Counted from the stretch's first letter, positions 25,568 through 38,738 are shown. The stretch: DNA of 64,000 nt from Mansonella perstans (GCA_037074765.1 JBAMDO010000050.1:124001-188000); one strand, 5' to 3'. Notes: generated by a model from the letters alone, not told the origin. Numbers and translations: made by a program.

Positions 25568-27674
25568 TCGATTTTGATACACAAAAAGACTGATCCTGCA
25601 AAATTTTAAAAGCTTTATTTGTAGCCACCGTATCTAACCAGAATCTATTAATTGTAATTTCAATAACGCTATTGTGTCGCTAGTATGCATTTAAAATTTC
25701 GTAGCACAACTTAAAAGTTAAAAAATCTAGCGGAAAAGTATTGTTAGGTTTTTCTCTTCATGAATCAATAAAATAATTTATCCAATCAGCAAACGCTACT
25801 GCTCCTGTAGGAAATTATTGACTGCTTTTATCGTTCATTGGTAAAATGGGTACCAATAAATGTCATATTACAATTGTTCTACGTTTAATCTCTTGGCAAT
25901 TAAACTATTTATTGATTAACTTTATTTTTATATCATAATCATTAAAATAATGATAATTTTGAAATCTTAATAACTAATGCTAACTAAAATTTAAGGTAAG
26001 AATGGATAGAATGGATCATCAACAATTGATTAAACTAACATTAAATGTAATTGTTATAAATATATGCTATGATGCTTATTCTGATTTTTTGATGGGTTAA
26101 AATTAGATAAGAAGAGAGAAGAAGGGATAGTATGAAAAAAAATTAATAGCTATGTGTTGTAATTCTGTTGCAGAATCAATTCATATGGAAAACAAGTCTT
26201 GTTTGGATCGTCGATAACGTTGAACAAAAAAAGCAAAGGAAATATGGAAAGAGAAAGAAAAATAAAAAAGCAACGAATATTTGTTGCAAAATGTAAATAA
26301 ATGAAAGGAGAATAGTGGTAATTAAAGTAGTTATGAGCAATATACTGCTAAGCTTTCTTTTCTGTTAAAGTTTGCCTTTTAACTTCTGAAATCGAAACTA
26401 ATTTCATGTGTATGAAACAAAATGCACGACGTAACTGATAGGTTGTGCATGTTTGATTGGCAATGAAGATGATGATAATTTTATATGAGTTGATTGGCCA
26501 AGTGTTGTTGAAAACTTGAATTTTGGCTATTTATTGCAACTAAACAAGTGGCATTGTGAATTGGTTCCCAACTTACATCAATGATAAACATAACTGATGG
26601 TTTGATGATTATTTGTTCAGCAAATCACTCAATTTCAGCTTTTTATTTGAAAATTTCGGATTATAATTACTACAAATCATCATCATATTTTCCCTTGTTG
26701 AACATCACTTCAACACACAACTATTTCTTTGAGGTTATTTATGAAAAGTAGAGTAGAACGGAGAATCTTGCAAAATAAATGACTCAAGTTTGTTAAGCAT
26801 TAATAAATTCATATTTAACAAATATTTTCAGCCAAATAAATCCAGCAAAAAAAAAAAGTTCTGTAATTTCAAAGCATGAAAATTAAATACAATTAAAATA
26901 ACAACAAGACTTTGGGGATTTTTATCGCAGACGAAAAATTTGTCCCGTTTAATATGGGTAGATAAAAATAAGGTGTAAGTTCTTAATTTTTTTTTGTCAA
27001 TTTTTAATTTAATTATTAAGATCATTAAAATATTATTAAGTTTTATTTTGTTAAAATTGTACTGATGACATAATTTCAAATCTCTTTATACCTTCAGAAC
27101 TAACAAATGCAATAGCAATTAAGGGATCGATTCAGTACGCTATAAAAGGTAGATAGATATCATTGTGAAAATAAATCTATAGTTTAATTGATAAATTAAA
27201 GTTGATCTTAGAAGAGGAAAGATATTAGAGAATATCCATCATCGTATAGCGATTATTCATTGACGTGCTACCAAATCACTCTCTTCACATCAAACATTTC
27301 CTTATCATCATCTGGAATCATTTAGGTATTTCACGGTTACATATTGTTTGTTTGTAACAGAACAAGTTTGGGATGTGAATTCAGCAGGGATAGTGTGGTG
27401 ATTAATCTGATTCATTTTATTGCTGTATTGGTGATGAGCGATCAGGTTTGTGTTATTAGAGTTTATGAGTGACTATTTTCACTCCAACTTATGATGAATA
27501 TCAAGTAACGGAGCAAAGTGTGGATTACAAGTTTGAGAGTAGCAAATTGCTGCATTTTGTTAACTTTTTATTTAATATGTGATTGTGCTTTTTTTTTTAT
27601 AAAACACTTTTTTTTTTTAAAAAAAAGTCTATTAAAGCGTTTGTACAATTGGGATTGCTGAAAAAAAAAAAAAA
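25568..27674. other. intergenic, nothing recognised
   Basis: AT-rich sequence upstream of rpl-33. It ends in T/A homopolymer runs (27590-27625) and an A15 run touching the rpl-33 ATG. No clear spliced-leader acceptor is visible directly before that ATG. Confidence 0.5.
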
Positions 27675-28707
27675 ATGAACGAAGATCAGATAGTAAGACA
27701 GCAAGGACCAAAACCTGCTGGCAGGTATTCTTATTTGTTATCTTAAATTATTTAATTTAACATTTACTTTGTTGATATCCTCATTGTAAGTAAAATCTCT
27801 ATGATAAATACTATATTAATTGATATAGATTATAGAAAATCTTTACTTTCTTATCAATAATGCATTGGAACAATTGGAACTGAATGTTATTGCAATGTAC
27901 AATTATCCTGAATTCATTAATGTATTCATGAAATTGATATAAATATTGATAAAACCATTGTTCTATGTAAGAAGTATGAAGTAGTATTTCATTTAGCAAA
28001 CATCGAATTACTCAAATGCTATCTTTGATATTTTTGTTATTATGAATTTCATCATAGATTATATGTAAAAGCAGTATTTGCTGGCTATAAGCGTTCTCAG
28101 CGAAATCAGCGTGAACATACAGCACTCTTAAAACTGGACGGAGTTTACAACAAACAGGATGCTCAGTGGTATGTTTTTAATTGCATTCACAATTTTTTAT
28201 CTTATGATTATCTAACCATATGTTTCAAGAAGCCACACTGAGATATTTTGTTCCATTGCGAAAAATGACTGATTAATGTAGACACTAAATGCAGTTGTTT
28301 CTTCATCGAGGATTTCCTTGATTGAATCACAAGGTGGCTGTGATTTGATCATTGTATTGTCGTCATTATCCATGAATTAATGAATTTATTTAGTATGCTG
28401 CAACTTAGTACTTTTTGTAAAACCTCCAGTTGGAAGCAGGCCCTAAGCAGTAAATCCATCTTTTGGCCCATTCAAGCAATTCTTTCGGAATTTTTTCAGG
28501 TATGTGGGAAAAAGAGTTCTGTATGTGTATAAAGCACATAAAAAAACAAGAGTGCCTAAAAAAGCACCAAGTCGCGTGCGAGCAATTTGGGGGCGAATAA
28601 CTCGAGTACATGGCAATGCAGGAACAGTGAAAGCAAAATTTCGCAGAAATATCCCTCCACAGGCTATGGGCAAACGTGTGCGCGTGGTAAGGTTTAGAAA
28701 ATTTTAA
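27675..28707 (+). CDS. rpl-33: 60S ribosomal protein L35a (eL33)
   Basis: Structural protein of the large cytosolic ribosomal subunit. Three exons: 27675-27724, 28058-28168 and 28500-28707, all GT-AG, giving 122 residues. The sequence matches L35a throughout: [18 protein letters not shown], then [12 protein letters not shown], then [19 protein letters not shown], and the very conserved [15 protein letters not shown] and [15 protein letters not shown] near the C terminus. It is slightly longer than the human protein at the N terminus ([16 protein letters not shown]). The start is the only ATG giving this frame and follows an A-rich leader. The tetraspanin gene begins about 590 bases downstream on the same strand; that is loose for a nematode operon, but co-transcription is not excluded. 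Confidence 0.97.
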
Positions 28708-28712
28708 ATAAA
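28707..28712 (+). terminator. rpl-33 polyadenylation signal
   Basis: AATAAA starting on the last base of the rpl-33 stop codon, implying a very short 3' untranslated region. This is common for ribosomal protein genes. Confidence 0.6.
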
Positions 28713-29298
28713 AGCTGTCTTTGGCTGTATAGCACCAATATTATTTCACAAGAGGCATCTGTGATTATAAAAAAAAAATCTCAATTTCCGTCCGTAAAAG
28801 ACTATAAAAGTATTGTTTATTTGAAAACAAATTTATTCATCGTTGGAAGCAAACACTTGAAGTTCCAACATCAGTTTTATTTCTTTCACTTTTTTGCATC
28901 CATGCTAAATGTAGATTTTTTTAGATGCTGTATCCTTCAAATATTTGAAAGAAACCTGAAGAAGCATGAACGCAGTTTTGGTTGTTATTTTCTGTTCAGT
29001 TTTGGGAAAAAAATAAATTTTTGATCTTTGATTCTCTGGGTAACATAACCGTTGCACATACAAGTGTTATTTTGTTTCTCATGAGGTGGATTTCATTCCT
29101 TTCTTGGTTGTCGCACAGAAATTTGTGTATCTCTGTGATATAGATTTTTGCACGCAGTTCTATAAGATTTGTAAAAGGTTTCGATGGTCGTTCATGAAAC
29201 TGGTTTGCATGAGCCTCTTCTGGATCTCTTAGATTTATAATCTGAGTTTTCAGTTTTGATTTAGGCAAACAAAATACGATTTGTGTACTTGACAGAGT

Positions 29299-31660
29299 AT
29301 GGCTCCGGTGCAAAGGACGGCGAGAAGTCGACCAGCCAGTTTAGGCTCACATCATCATTCTGGCACGACGATGAGTCGTCAGCAAGTTCGTTCCCAAAAT
29401 TTCTGTGTTGAAAAATTAGATGGTGAATTGACAATTATACTTCGGTCATAGTCCTTCAACAATGTCAAAACATATCGGAAAATTTGATGCTGTAGTTTAT
29501 CATAATGAAGAAATGTTCACTTAGTATTATAAAGAATTATTACTGTGCATTCCTACAGATACATTCAAGTTACGGTCGTACTTCACCGAGGTGCAGTCTA
29601 GATTATGGAAGTCGCATAATATGTTTGTTATTATTTGCAGTTAATGCTTGTTCAGCATTATAACACCTCTGAAATCAGTTGCTGTGTCAAATACACAATT
29701 TTCGGATTTAATGTTTTATTTTGGATTATTGGTTTTGTACTTCTCGCAGTTGGTGTTTGGGCTCATTTTGAGAAGAACAGTGCTTATTCTCATCTGAATA
29801 AGGCATCAAAATTTTATCTTGATCCAGCAGTATTTCTTATTTTTGCTGGTAAGAATAATTTCTCTTCAATGCATTATTTTACATTTTGTGTTGCCATTCA
29901 TAAACTTTAGTTTCGGGATCGAAATTCTTCAGGATCTGAGATCCAATTTTTCCTTATCAACATGCTGGGAAATAAGCTTGTTTTGTTTAGTGATTACATG
30001 TTTGATTTGTGGAACTATGTACCTAAACTTATTAAAAATGAAATAAAATAGTTTACAAAGCCGGTGAGTATCGTGCATTCGCATAATAGCAACGATAAAA
30101 ATATGGTTTTCGATCATTAAAGACGTCAACTCAATTATGCGATAGGTTTTATTTAAGTTTTAAAATATTTCAGGTGGTCTCATATTCCTGATCGGTTTCA
30201 GTGGTTGCGTTGGTGCCTTAAGGGAAAATACATGTTTCTTGGCTTTGTATTCAACAATTATTGGTCTTCTCTTATTAGCCGAGATGGCTATAGTTGTTTT
30301 GGTGTTCGCTTCAAAAGACTGGATCACCCAAGAATTTTTCACAAGGCTGGACGACACGGTATATTTAATTTAATCGTTTGTATGATTAATTATTGTAACG
30401 TTAGCACTAAAGTCAGTTAACTAAATGATAGTAACTATACTGAGGTAGGTCCACAAAAGGGTTCTCTCAACGTTTTATGCATTACTGATCGTGTTTGTAT
30501 TTTTTCAGTTCTTTAGATTTGATATGAGTTATGCTAAAATTTATAAAGCGTAGTAACAGATTTTATGCATAATATTACATTTACTGAAATGGAATCTAAC
30601 GATGATTTGTGATTTCTACAGGGAATTTACATATAATTTAATGGACATTTATATGAATGCTGTTTAGGCTACAGGCTACAGCGCATATTTTATTTTCAGT
30701 TAGTGAATATTTCCGAATTATTCTTTTTAGATGCAAGAATAACAGGTTAGTCAAAGCGTCGACTTTTTTCGATAAATTTCAGGTTATAATGTATCGCGAT
30801 GATCCAGATCTGCAAGCGCTTATTGACTGGGTGCAAATCTATTTTAAATGTTGTGGTATGAGATCACCGAATGACTGGGATATGAATATATATTTCAATA
30901 AATCATCACAGCAATTTTCATCGCCTGAAGCTGGTGGCGTGCCGTATTCGTGTTGTAAAAAAATGCGTGGTGTGGATGGTGGTCCTATTAATTTCTTTTG
31001 CGGACATGGTGCTAGACTTTTTAAAGAGGTAATTTCTAAAGGCTGTTTTAAACTCTTGATTCGAAAATAACGTGAAAATTCGAGTCTTTCATGATAGATG
31101 TGCTGTGAAATGGAACTAAAAATATCAGCTAACTGATTTTATAGAATCAGTGTGAGAAGTAACTACGAATTATTCAGTTTTTTAAATCTCGATGTACTAC
31201 ATATTCCAGTTATGAATATACATCTTTATGCAGGGTTTGAGTGACACGATACACAGTGAAGGATGTACGCCCAAAATTGAGAACTACTTGTCACAGAATA
31301 TGACTTACGTTGCGATTGCAGTGATTCTGGTTGCAGTTATTCAAGTAAGCTTTGTGTGTTTTTTTCGGCATTCGTGGGCCCTTTGAATTAAATTAATAAT
31401 TTTTTATGTCGTGTTATAAGCTCTTTCCGAAAGATTTATGTTCGCTACTCTCAATATCACGAGCATAAACTTTTTGCATTGTTTGACTAAATCTAGAGGC
31501 AAGATATTGGCCTCTTTCTTTGCATATAATATTCGTTGTTTTCAGAAGATTTAATGAGATTTTATAATTTTCATCTCTTTAGATTTTGGGTATACTGTTT
31601 GCTCAGAACCTTCGCAGCGATATCTTTGCACAGCGTGCAAGGTGGTATACCGGTAGATGA
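29299..31660 (+). CDS. TspanC8-like tetraspanin (tsp-12/tsp-14 type)
   Basis: A four-pass membrane organiser; TspanC8 members escort the protease ADAM10. Six exons: 29299-29385, 29641-29848, 30174-30358, 30783-31028, 31234-31344 and 31583-31660, phase-consistent, giving 304 residues. Visible parts: an N-terminal palmitoylatable SCC before TM1 (YTIFGFNVLFWIIGF); TM2 with LIFLIGFSGCVGALREN; TM3 (LALYSTIIGLLLLAEM); a large loop with YRDDPDLQALID, KCCG, DWDMNIYFN and GVPYSCC; and TM4 followed by the tail DIFAQRARWYTGR. The loop is closest to TSPAN5/14/17 but has six cysteines instead of eight: the usual FNCS is FNKS and the usual CGVPFSCC is GGVPYSCC. The first exon is a short His/Ser/Arg leader whose ATG is the likeliest start. 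Strong family call; the one-to-one orthologue is undecided. Confidence 0.95.
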
Positions 31661-33460
31661 AATCAAAAGTAGATAAAGCTGTTAATATATGTGAAATGAA
31701 ATGTCGAGAATATGTTAATAGTTGTGATTTGTCATAGTTTTCTAACAAAAGGATATTGTTAATGTTGGTCAGTGCTTGACTTTTTGTTTATTAATTTTCG
31801 CTACGAGCACTGATCTTCGCATCGATTCTTTGTTTTGTTTCTTCCTAGATCTGGTAACTTTCTTTACTTTTCATTCCTTGCGGCTTTCATACTTGGTAGT
31901 AAATTTGTGCAATAATTCAGAAATAGTTTCTTCGGCACCATGTTTCCAAAATATCTGCGGCAGTGTCGTTATCGATCGTACTTGTTGTGCAGAAAAACTT
32001 TATGTAATCTTAGTTTATTAAAATTCTTTTCCTTCATCAGAATCGTTAGTAGTATCAAATTAGTTTAACATTTCATACTTATAGAAGTGCATATCATGTC
32101 AGACGATTTTTTACTATGTTTTGTAGTTATTTCATTTTAAATAGCTTCTCTGTAGAGGATTGTAAAAACAGTGGATAACATCAGAACAGATAGGTACACA
32201 TTTTAAATGCATTCTAAGTTTTTAACCGAGATTTTGTTGGATGAATTTTCTATGCATGTTTGATATTCATTGAAATTTTTGTTTTATGAACACTTGTTAT
32301 TGGAGGTAATTAATCGTCGTACTTTTCATCACAGATTCTTTCATGATGCAAGCAGGATATCTTTCTAAATCACAACAGATCTTTTTACGTTTGTTTTGTC
32401 ATTGTATGCTATTACGTTTTAGCGCTGGCTTTCAATAAATCTGGCTGTGTTTAATCTAAGCGAATTTCAATCGTCCATTAGTCAAAACAACCAGTATTTA
32501 TGCCTTTGATGCTGTTGTAATATCTTGGAAAAGATTGTCATTCTCCGTTGCAAAGTAAATGCCCATAATAGTCCGAACATGTTTTTGGGGATGGTATTAT
32601 TAGTTATGGATTTCAGGACAAGATCACGGTAGTGTTTTACTTTTCATTAAATCCATTCCAATTCAGCGTTCAACTTCTGCTGCAATGTAATATTTACTTT
32701 TATATGTCGAGACCGGGTCAGTCCCAAACAGTTAGTGAAACGAAGCAGCACTAGCTTAACTTTGAAACTTTAAATGAGTGGGAAATATAATCTGTGTGTT
32801 ATCCAGAAAATAGGCTAGCTGACAAATATTATCAATAAATGAAGACTTTCCAAATCAAATATCATAAACTGTACTTAAGCTTGCTTAATTTGCGATAGCT
32901 ATTTTGAATTTCTTTTCTGACGAGTCAATATGCAAATATACCTGACATGTAATTAGAATCGGCTCTAGGAGAGTACTGATTTATTGCTAATGCTGATCAA
33001 CTTTGTGCTAATGCGCATTAGAAATTCTTGACGTAAAACCTCAATTCAAGAATTTGAGACGATTTTTTAAAGTCAGAATTGTAAAATATCGAAAAAGTAG
33101 AGGACAATGTGATTTCCCACCATTTATATAAATTTTAGGTCTTAATTGATAGTTTCGAAATGTGATTTCGTTACAAGAATCCATTTTTTATAAATCTTGA
33201 ACTGTTATGCTTAAGATTATTTTCATTGATATTAGCTGATCGAGATTAGATTTAAATGGTATTCATTGATCGGTTTTTTCCGTCCAATTAAAATGACCAT
33301 TGTATGAATTGCGTATATTTCAGTTTTGCTATTGTTTTTCTCACGCTTATTGTCGTTTTTAGGATGGTACTGCAGTTGCAAATTTGTTAGCGACCAATTA
33401 AATCACCATTTAAAGTGGCAAAAGATGTAATGAGCGCTATTCAACACATTATTTTTATTT
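31661..33460. other. intergenic between tetraspanin and PIG-S
   Basis: AT-rich sequence without a recognisable gene. Candidate AATAAA signals near 32434 and 32823 are far from the tetraspanin stop, so its 3' end is unclear. Confidence 0.5.
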
Positions 33461-33462
33461 AG
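33447..33462 (+). promoter_or_regulatory. probable spliced-leader acceptor of PIG-S
   Basis: The T-rich run TTATTTTTATTTAG ends 23 bases before the proposed PIG-S ATG (33486). A good 3' splice site with no matching upstream exon, close to a start codon, is the usual look of a nematode trans-splice site. Confidence 0.4.
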
Positions 33463-33485
33463 AAAGGAAGGAAAAACGCTCCAGA

Positions 33486-36419
33486 ATGGTATTATTGCTT
33501 TAATATTTGCAAATTCCTTATTTTCAAATTAATTAAACTCGCAGAAACAATCCAAATACTAATTACTGTAGATCACTGTCGCGCTTACTGCAGAAGAAAG
33601 TGAAGAATTAGCTTTCCGAAAATTTTCTGCATTTGTATTTATTGTTATTATGCTCGGATTTGGCGTGCCATTATGGTGGCAAACAACTTCAACGCACCGA
33701 GTATCATTCCGTAATTTTTCTTCTGATCAGCGAATCATTTTGCCAGTATGTTTCTCAAGGTTTAAGTGTTTTCCATCTCTTTATAGCTTATATTTTTCTT
33801 CCTTATAAATTATGTTTGTTTTAAAACTTATTTTCCTCAAAAAGTTTTTCACCCGGTAAAGTTAACATAATTCGGTGGTTGGAAATTGTCCTTGAAAGAG
33901 TTAATATATTGTTACACAGGTATACATATCAATAGCTAGCTCATATTCATCTATGAAATCCCATGTTGATCGTGCAATTATTGTTCTTCTCAATGAACTT
34001 TCTGAGTTTCCAGAAACCGATCGACTGCACCTTATATTTAAATTAAAGCATGAAGATGTGGTTTGTTTTTTTCATCTTTTTTATTTCACAGCTTTTAACA
34101 TACATGCGCTGCTTCAAAACTTTGTGAGTCCTTAAGCTGCCTCGCTAAGTAAATTTATTCAGGATACTTTGGACTTCATTTCAAAAACTAATTTGGAAAA
34201 GAGTAATGTATTTGGAGTGAATATTGCTATAATTAATGAAACGGTGTGGCCCTATTCCGGATATACTACCCATTTCGATAACCAATGGACGTTTATTTTG
34301 AACTGTGAGAATGAGTCAAAACTTGCGCAACGTATGTTTACGGCCATAACAGATGTTCTTTTGGATACTAGCCATCTTTCATCAATTGTGAAACGTGATC
34401 TGAGGCAGCGGATACATTCATTGGAAGTTATTGCCTTATCATCAAGTCAGCAGGTTGATTTTTCTATCATAGTTCCTGCCTCTTTCAAATTCGAATTGTA
34501 CATTTTCATAGGAAGTTAATGTCGCGTTGTCAACTTTTGTGAAACTAATAAAGGAAATGCTAAACGAGTTAGTATGTAGCCTTCATAAAGTTTTTTTGGT
34601 TGGAATTTTAATTATTTTTTGTTTCATGTTTTTTTTTGCCTCATTTCTGCAGAAACGTTTGATTTGGGATTCGGTCGCCTTAAGTACGCGGTATATTGTG
34701 CAGGTGATATTTCTACATGCTGATTACAATGAGAGCAGCGAACATTATTCACCTGACAATATTATTTTGCATGCACGCCGATTCGCCACGAAACTAGCTG
34801 AAGTGTCGGATTTGATTATCAGTTCAGAGCATCTCTGGGATTTTGACGTGACCGCTTGGCTGAAAAAAGATGTGCCAGAAATGAATACTATTTACATGGA
34901 TGATATATCACAAATAGTTACTGCTGTAAGAAATTTTATGCCCTTTAATAATGTCGAAAAATTGTTCTCGAATCCAGAAAGTTTTCTCAACTTTCGTAAT
35001 CATCAAAACTTTTATAATTCCACTAGATTTCTCGGTTAGAATGTTAGTGCTACGATTTATAGATCGAACAAGAGACGAGCACCGTTGAATCATCTGCTCC
35101 AGTTGTGAAGTTAGTAGTACTAGACGCATCTCAGCCAATTACTGTTCTTGATTACATGGTATAAATTTCTTGTTCTACTTTTTCAACCGTGAGTCTTCTG
35201 TAGGCGTATTGCTGACTGCAGCAAACCTAATAGTTTTGTGCCTCTTCATGAAAAGATTAGTGTTTACTAAAGTCTTTTAATTATCCGCGTTTCTCTACTT
35301 TTCACTCCCTGCTAACGGTTGAAATTGGATTCTATTGAATTATTGCTGAAATAAAGACATTTTAATGATATTTATATAAAAATCATAAAGTATTTTTTTA
35401 TTATTTTATATGGAAAATAATCACTACGGCTTGCATAAGTGGAGATGTATGTCACTTGAAGCAAGATGGTTTTGCACCCTTTTATTTTGTTAGGAATAGA
35501 TTTTTCAGGATTATTGTAGAAATTGGCCCATCACTAGTTGAATTTAGCTAGTTTTTTATCGCAATAATATAGACTAAATTTTTTAGGATAATGAAAGCAG
35601 TGGTGTAGTTGTAGCTTCTTGGGGCGCTTTACTTACCTACGGTGGCCCGAAACATATGGCTATCAATCAATCATTGATCGCCGCCATGCGTGTTCTTTTT
35701 GGCCTTAATACAAACTTACCAGTATTATCTGATCGCACACCATTGCCAGTGGCGAAATGGGAAATAAAGCGTCTCAAATTACGTTCATTTATCGATTGTT
35801 CGATAAATGGGATCTTGTCGGTTGCTGCGATTCACAAATTAATCTCACAAATTGATAACATCGTCATAAATGAAGAGATATGTTACAGATGACTTTTTTC
35901 GGAGTCGGATAATTTAGTCTTGAAAAATTAAACAATATCTTTTGGAAGTGTTCCTCTAAAAATCTTATGCTAAGAGAAATAGTCAGACAGTACAGTAACA
36001 TTATTTTACATTTTAGCGCATTCATTTCATTGCACAGAAACTGAAAAAGAAACGGAAATGTTGAGCTAACTGACCAAAGTTTTTTTATTATGTCAGTAAC
36101 TTTTATGCAAATAAATATGATGAAGTTTCAGGTGGCAAGTAAAACTAATCAGGCGGTCAAGCTGATTTCTCAAGCTCTTTCAACAGTTGAGAAAACCGGC
36201 CACATTAAACTTGCGTCGGTTTGCAATGGTCGAACACTGGCCGAAAGTGCTCTGAATGACAAAAGTTTGCTCTCGTTGTTATACTTTCCGAGTGATCAAA
36301 AGTTTGCAGTCTATGTGCCATTATTTCTGCCAACGCTTGTACCGTTATTTGGTTCACTTGGGGCGTTGTATAGATACATCAGAGAAAGACGGCGCACTGT
36401 GTTTGAAAAGCTCAATTAA
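33486..36419 (+). CDS. PIGS: GPI transamidase component PIG-S
   Basis: ER-membrane subunit of the complex that attaches GPI anchors to proteins. Exons: 33486-33488 (the ATG alone), 33572-33745, 33920-34060, 34163-34453, 34512-34571, 34653-34925, 35063-35158, 35587-35881 and 36097-36419; 551 residues, near the human length of 555. N-terminal membrane helix FVFIVIMLGFGVPLWW matches the LGLPLWW motif of PIG-S. A long lumenal region follows with VVVASWGALLTYGG, and a C-terminal helix with LLYFPSDQKFAVYVPLFLP, almost identical in wording to vertebrate PIG-S. Two borders are uncertain. The start assumes ATG directly followed by a GT donor. The exon 8/9 join (weak donor GTTACA) inserts about 12 residues before VASKTNQAV that other PIG-S proteins seem to lack. 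Confidence 0.92.
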
Positions 36420-36586
36420 CTAAACTTTCCTGTCATTTATCGTTAACTCAATGCAAAATTTCTACGTTTAATTTGCTTATTTATATACATTTCTTGATAT
36501 TTTAAAAATTAGAGATTGTGATTATAAAATTTACATATGTAAATTGGTTACCACCGAAAAGTTTTGTTTTCTTTTGTTATCGGCCA

Positions 36587-36592
36587 AATAAA
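36587..36592 (+). terminator. PIG-S polyadenylation signal
   Basis: AATAAA 168 bases after the PIG-S stop codon, the first good signal on that strand. Confidence 0.5.
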
Positions 36593-37876
36593 TATTGAAA
36601 ACTACAATAAATCTGAAACAGTGCTCATCAGCTTTTTTTCTGGTGTTTGCTTCGTCAAGTGGTAAAAAAGCGTAAAAAAAGTGATTGGAATACATTGGTA
36701 AGGTTGGTGTGAAATTTAGAAAGAAAATAAGTGCAAGTCGGAAATAATCGTTCAAAAGCAGTAGGATTCTTATCGTGAGGTTACTCGTGTTGTTTTGTAA
36801 TCTTTTTGACTTTTTCTGCCTAAGGAAGTTGTTGCGATACGGTGTTCTCCAATTAAGCTGACTAGTTATCGCTTAGTCCTGGATATTGTTTAGGAAATGG
36901 TTTTATATAAAGGATGTTAATCAGGATTAGTTTGAGTTCTTTAATGGATTCTGGCATCTACCTAAGCAGCTGTATGATTCTTTAGATCAAATGGATGGAT
37001 GCAAAATATTGGATAGCTGATAGTTATGTTTTTTTCAGCGCTCCAGCGCCATAGTTTATGAGCTAAAAAAGAGGATTGTGTTGTTACTGTTTTGTTGTCA
37101 ACTCAACAGTTCCGTCTTTCTACCGTAGTTCTTTCATAGTATCACACGCCTTCCGTATAATCATTGTTGCACTGGAACTCCTAATTAACTTCCGTCGGAA
37201 TAAAATATCCGGGAGAAGTCTGATCACAAATTGAAAGAAGTTCAGGTATGCGGTATTTCTTTACGAAATCTGCAAGTTATATGTTTCTAAACAGATCAAC
37301 ACATGGTTTTCAAACAAAATATTTTTCTCTCTAATTTAAAGGTTTATCCGTTTAGCAGAGAAAAATTTAATCAATATTCATAAGCACTAAAAATTTTTTT
37401 TTTTTTTTTTGATTTTCCAAAATTCCAAACATTGTTTTGACATTTTGGAGCACTGAAATAGTTGTTTTTTGCGCAATGATGGAATATCATTGAAAAAAAA
37501 AAGGTATTCATTATTAGCATAACAGCAACCGAATGGTTTTTTGATTGATTAAATTAATTATTCGAGTTGTTTTTCGTGCACTTTTGTTGGAAAGGAGACA
37601 ATGTTGTCAGTTGCTGTCATGGCAATGAAGGCTTTGCATGTGATTATACTCAAGGAATCAGGCATAGGTTTACTGGGGCATACTCACTAACTTTGATTGC
37701 CTGAAATGTGTCAAATCATTTCCTTAGCAAATAGTCAATTGAATAGATGCTGTACTGTATTACATTGTAAAATAGGTTACAAATAATTTTCTCATAGTTT
37801 TTTACTGTTGTAATTTCTGTCTTCCGTAACATTGTTTACTGGCACTTCTCAAGTGTTTTTTTTTTCTTTTAGTTTT

Positions 37877-37955
37877 ATGATGAATTTCTGGTGAAGCACA
37901 TTTGTTTGACCCAACCGATTATATGAAATTAAAACCGAAAAAGTCTATTCTTAAG
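37877..37955 (+). pseudogene. decayed copy of inhibitor-2 exon 1
   Basis: Starts ATGATG after the same CTTTTAGTTTT leader as the real gene and ends at the SILK-motif codons (AAGTCTATTCTTAAG). A deletion after ATGATG shifts the frame so a TGA follows at 37892. The splice donor after AAG reads AT where the live copy has GT. It therefore cannot produce the inhibitor as it stands. The remaining exons do not follow, so this is a partial tandem duplicate. Confidence 0.85.
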
Positions 37956-38738
37956 ATTTTCTTTTTTTTTTTTTTTTTTTTTAAAACGCTAACTGTTGTA
38001 GTATGCGGAGCATCTGTATTTGAAACTTTATCAATTTCAGTATTAATTTGTCCTTAAAATCCCATTGATCGTTGTTAACATGATCGATTTCATTAGACCA
38101 AACTAGTATTGATGACATATTTTTGAAGATTAGAAAACTTAAACTTCTTAAAAAACTTCCCTTAGCAACGTAGCCAGCTTTTAATCACTCTTAATTTAGC
38201 TTCAAAAAGTTATGTTGTTATTATATTCTCAAGATTTACTTGCACTTCTGCTGAAGTGTTTTTTTTTTTTTTTCTTTAAATAAGTTTTTCAAATACTTGA
38301 AAGCATCCTTAGAAGAAGTTTACCGTATATCGGAAGTGATATTTTAAAAGAGGCAAAATGCATAAAGAAGAAAATCTTAACTGCTTAATCTCATATTACA
38401 CTGGCAAAATTCCAAATAAGAATTAAAATTTAAAAAAACTATTACCGGAGTTGCAACAGCCTTCAAATTCGTTGGTTTAAGAAAGTTTGCGGTTCGGCTT
38501 AAATTAAGTTGATGGTTGGAATTTTTAAGCAACAAAACGTATGGCACTTCTTGCTTAGAAGTGGATGATATATACTAACTGAATGCCTTAGTCATCGATT
38601 TACAGCTTGCAGTCTTTGTGAAATAAGGCATTGAAGTTTGAATTATAAATATCATTGGTGAATGGTGCCAGCATTCACTGTTCTCACTGAAAGAACGTTC
38701 TCTTAAATCATCTATTAGATTATTCATTTGTTTTTGAG

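Noticed and set aside
28996..29313. Minus-strand 105-codon frame between rpl-33 and the tetraspanin
   Set aside because: No similarity recognised, and it overlaps the tetraspanin start and likely leader on the other strand. One open frame of this length is expected by chance here.
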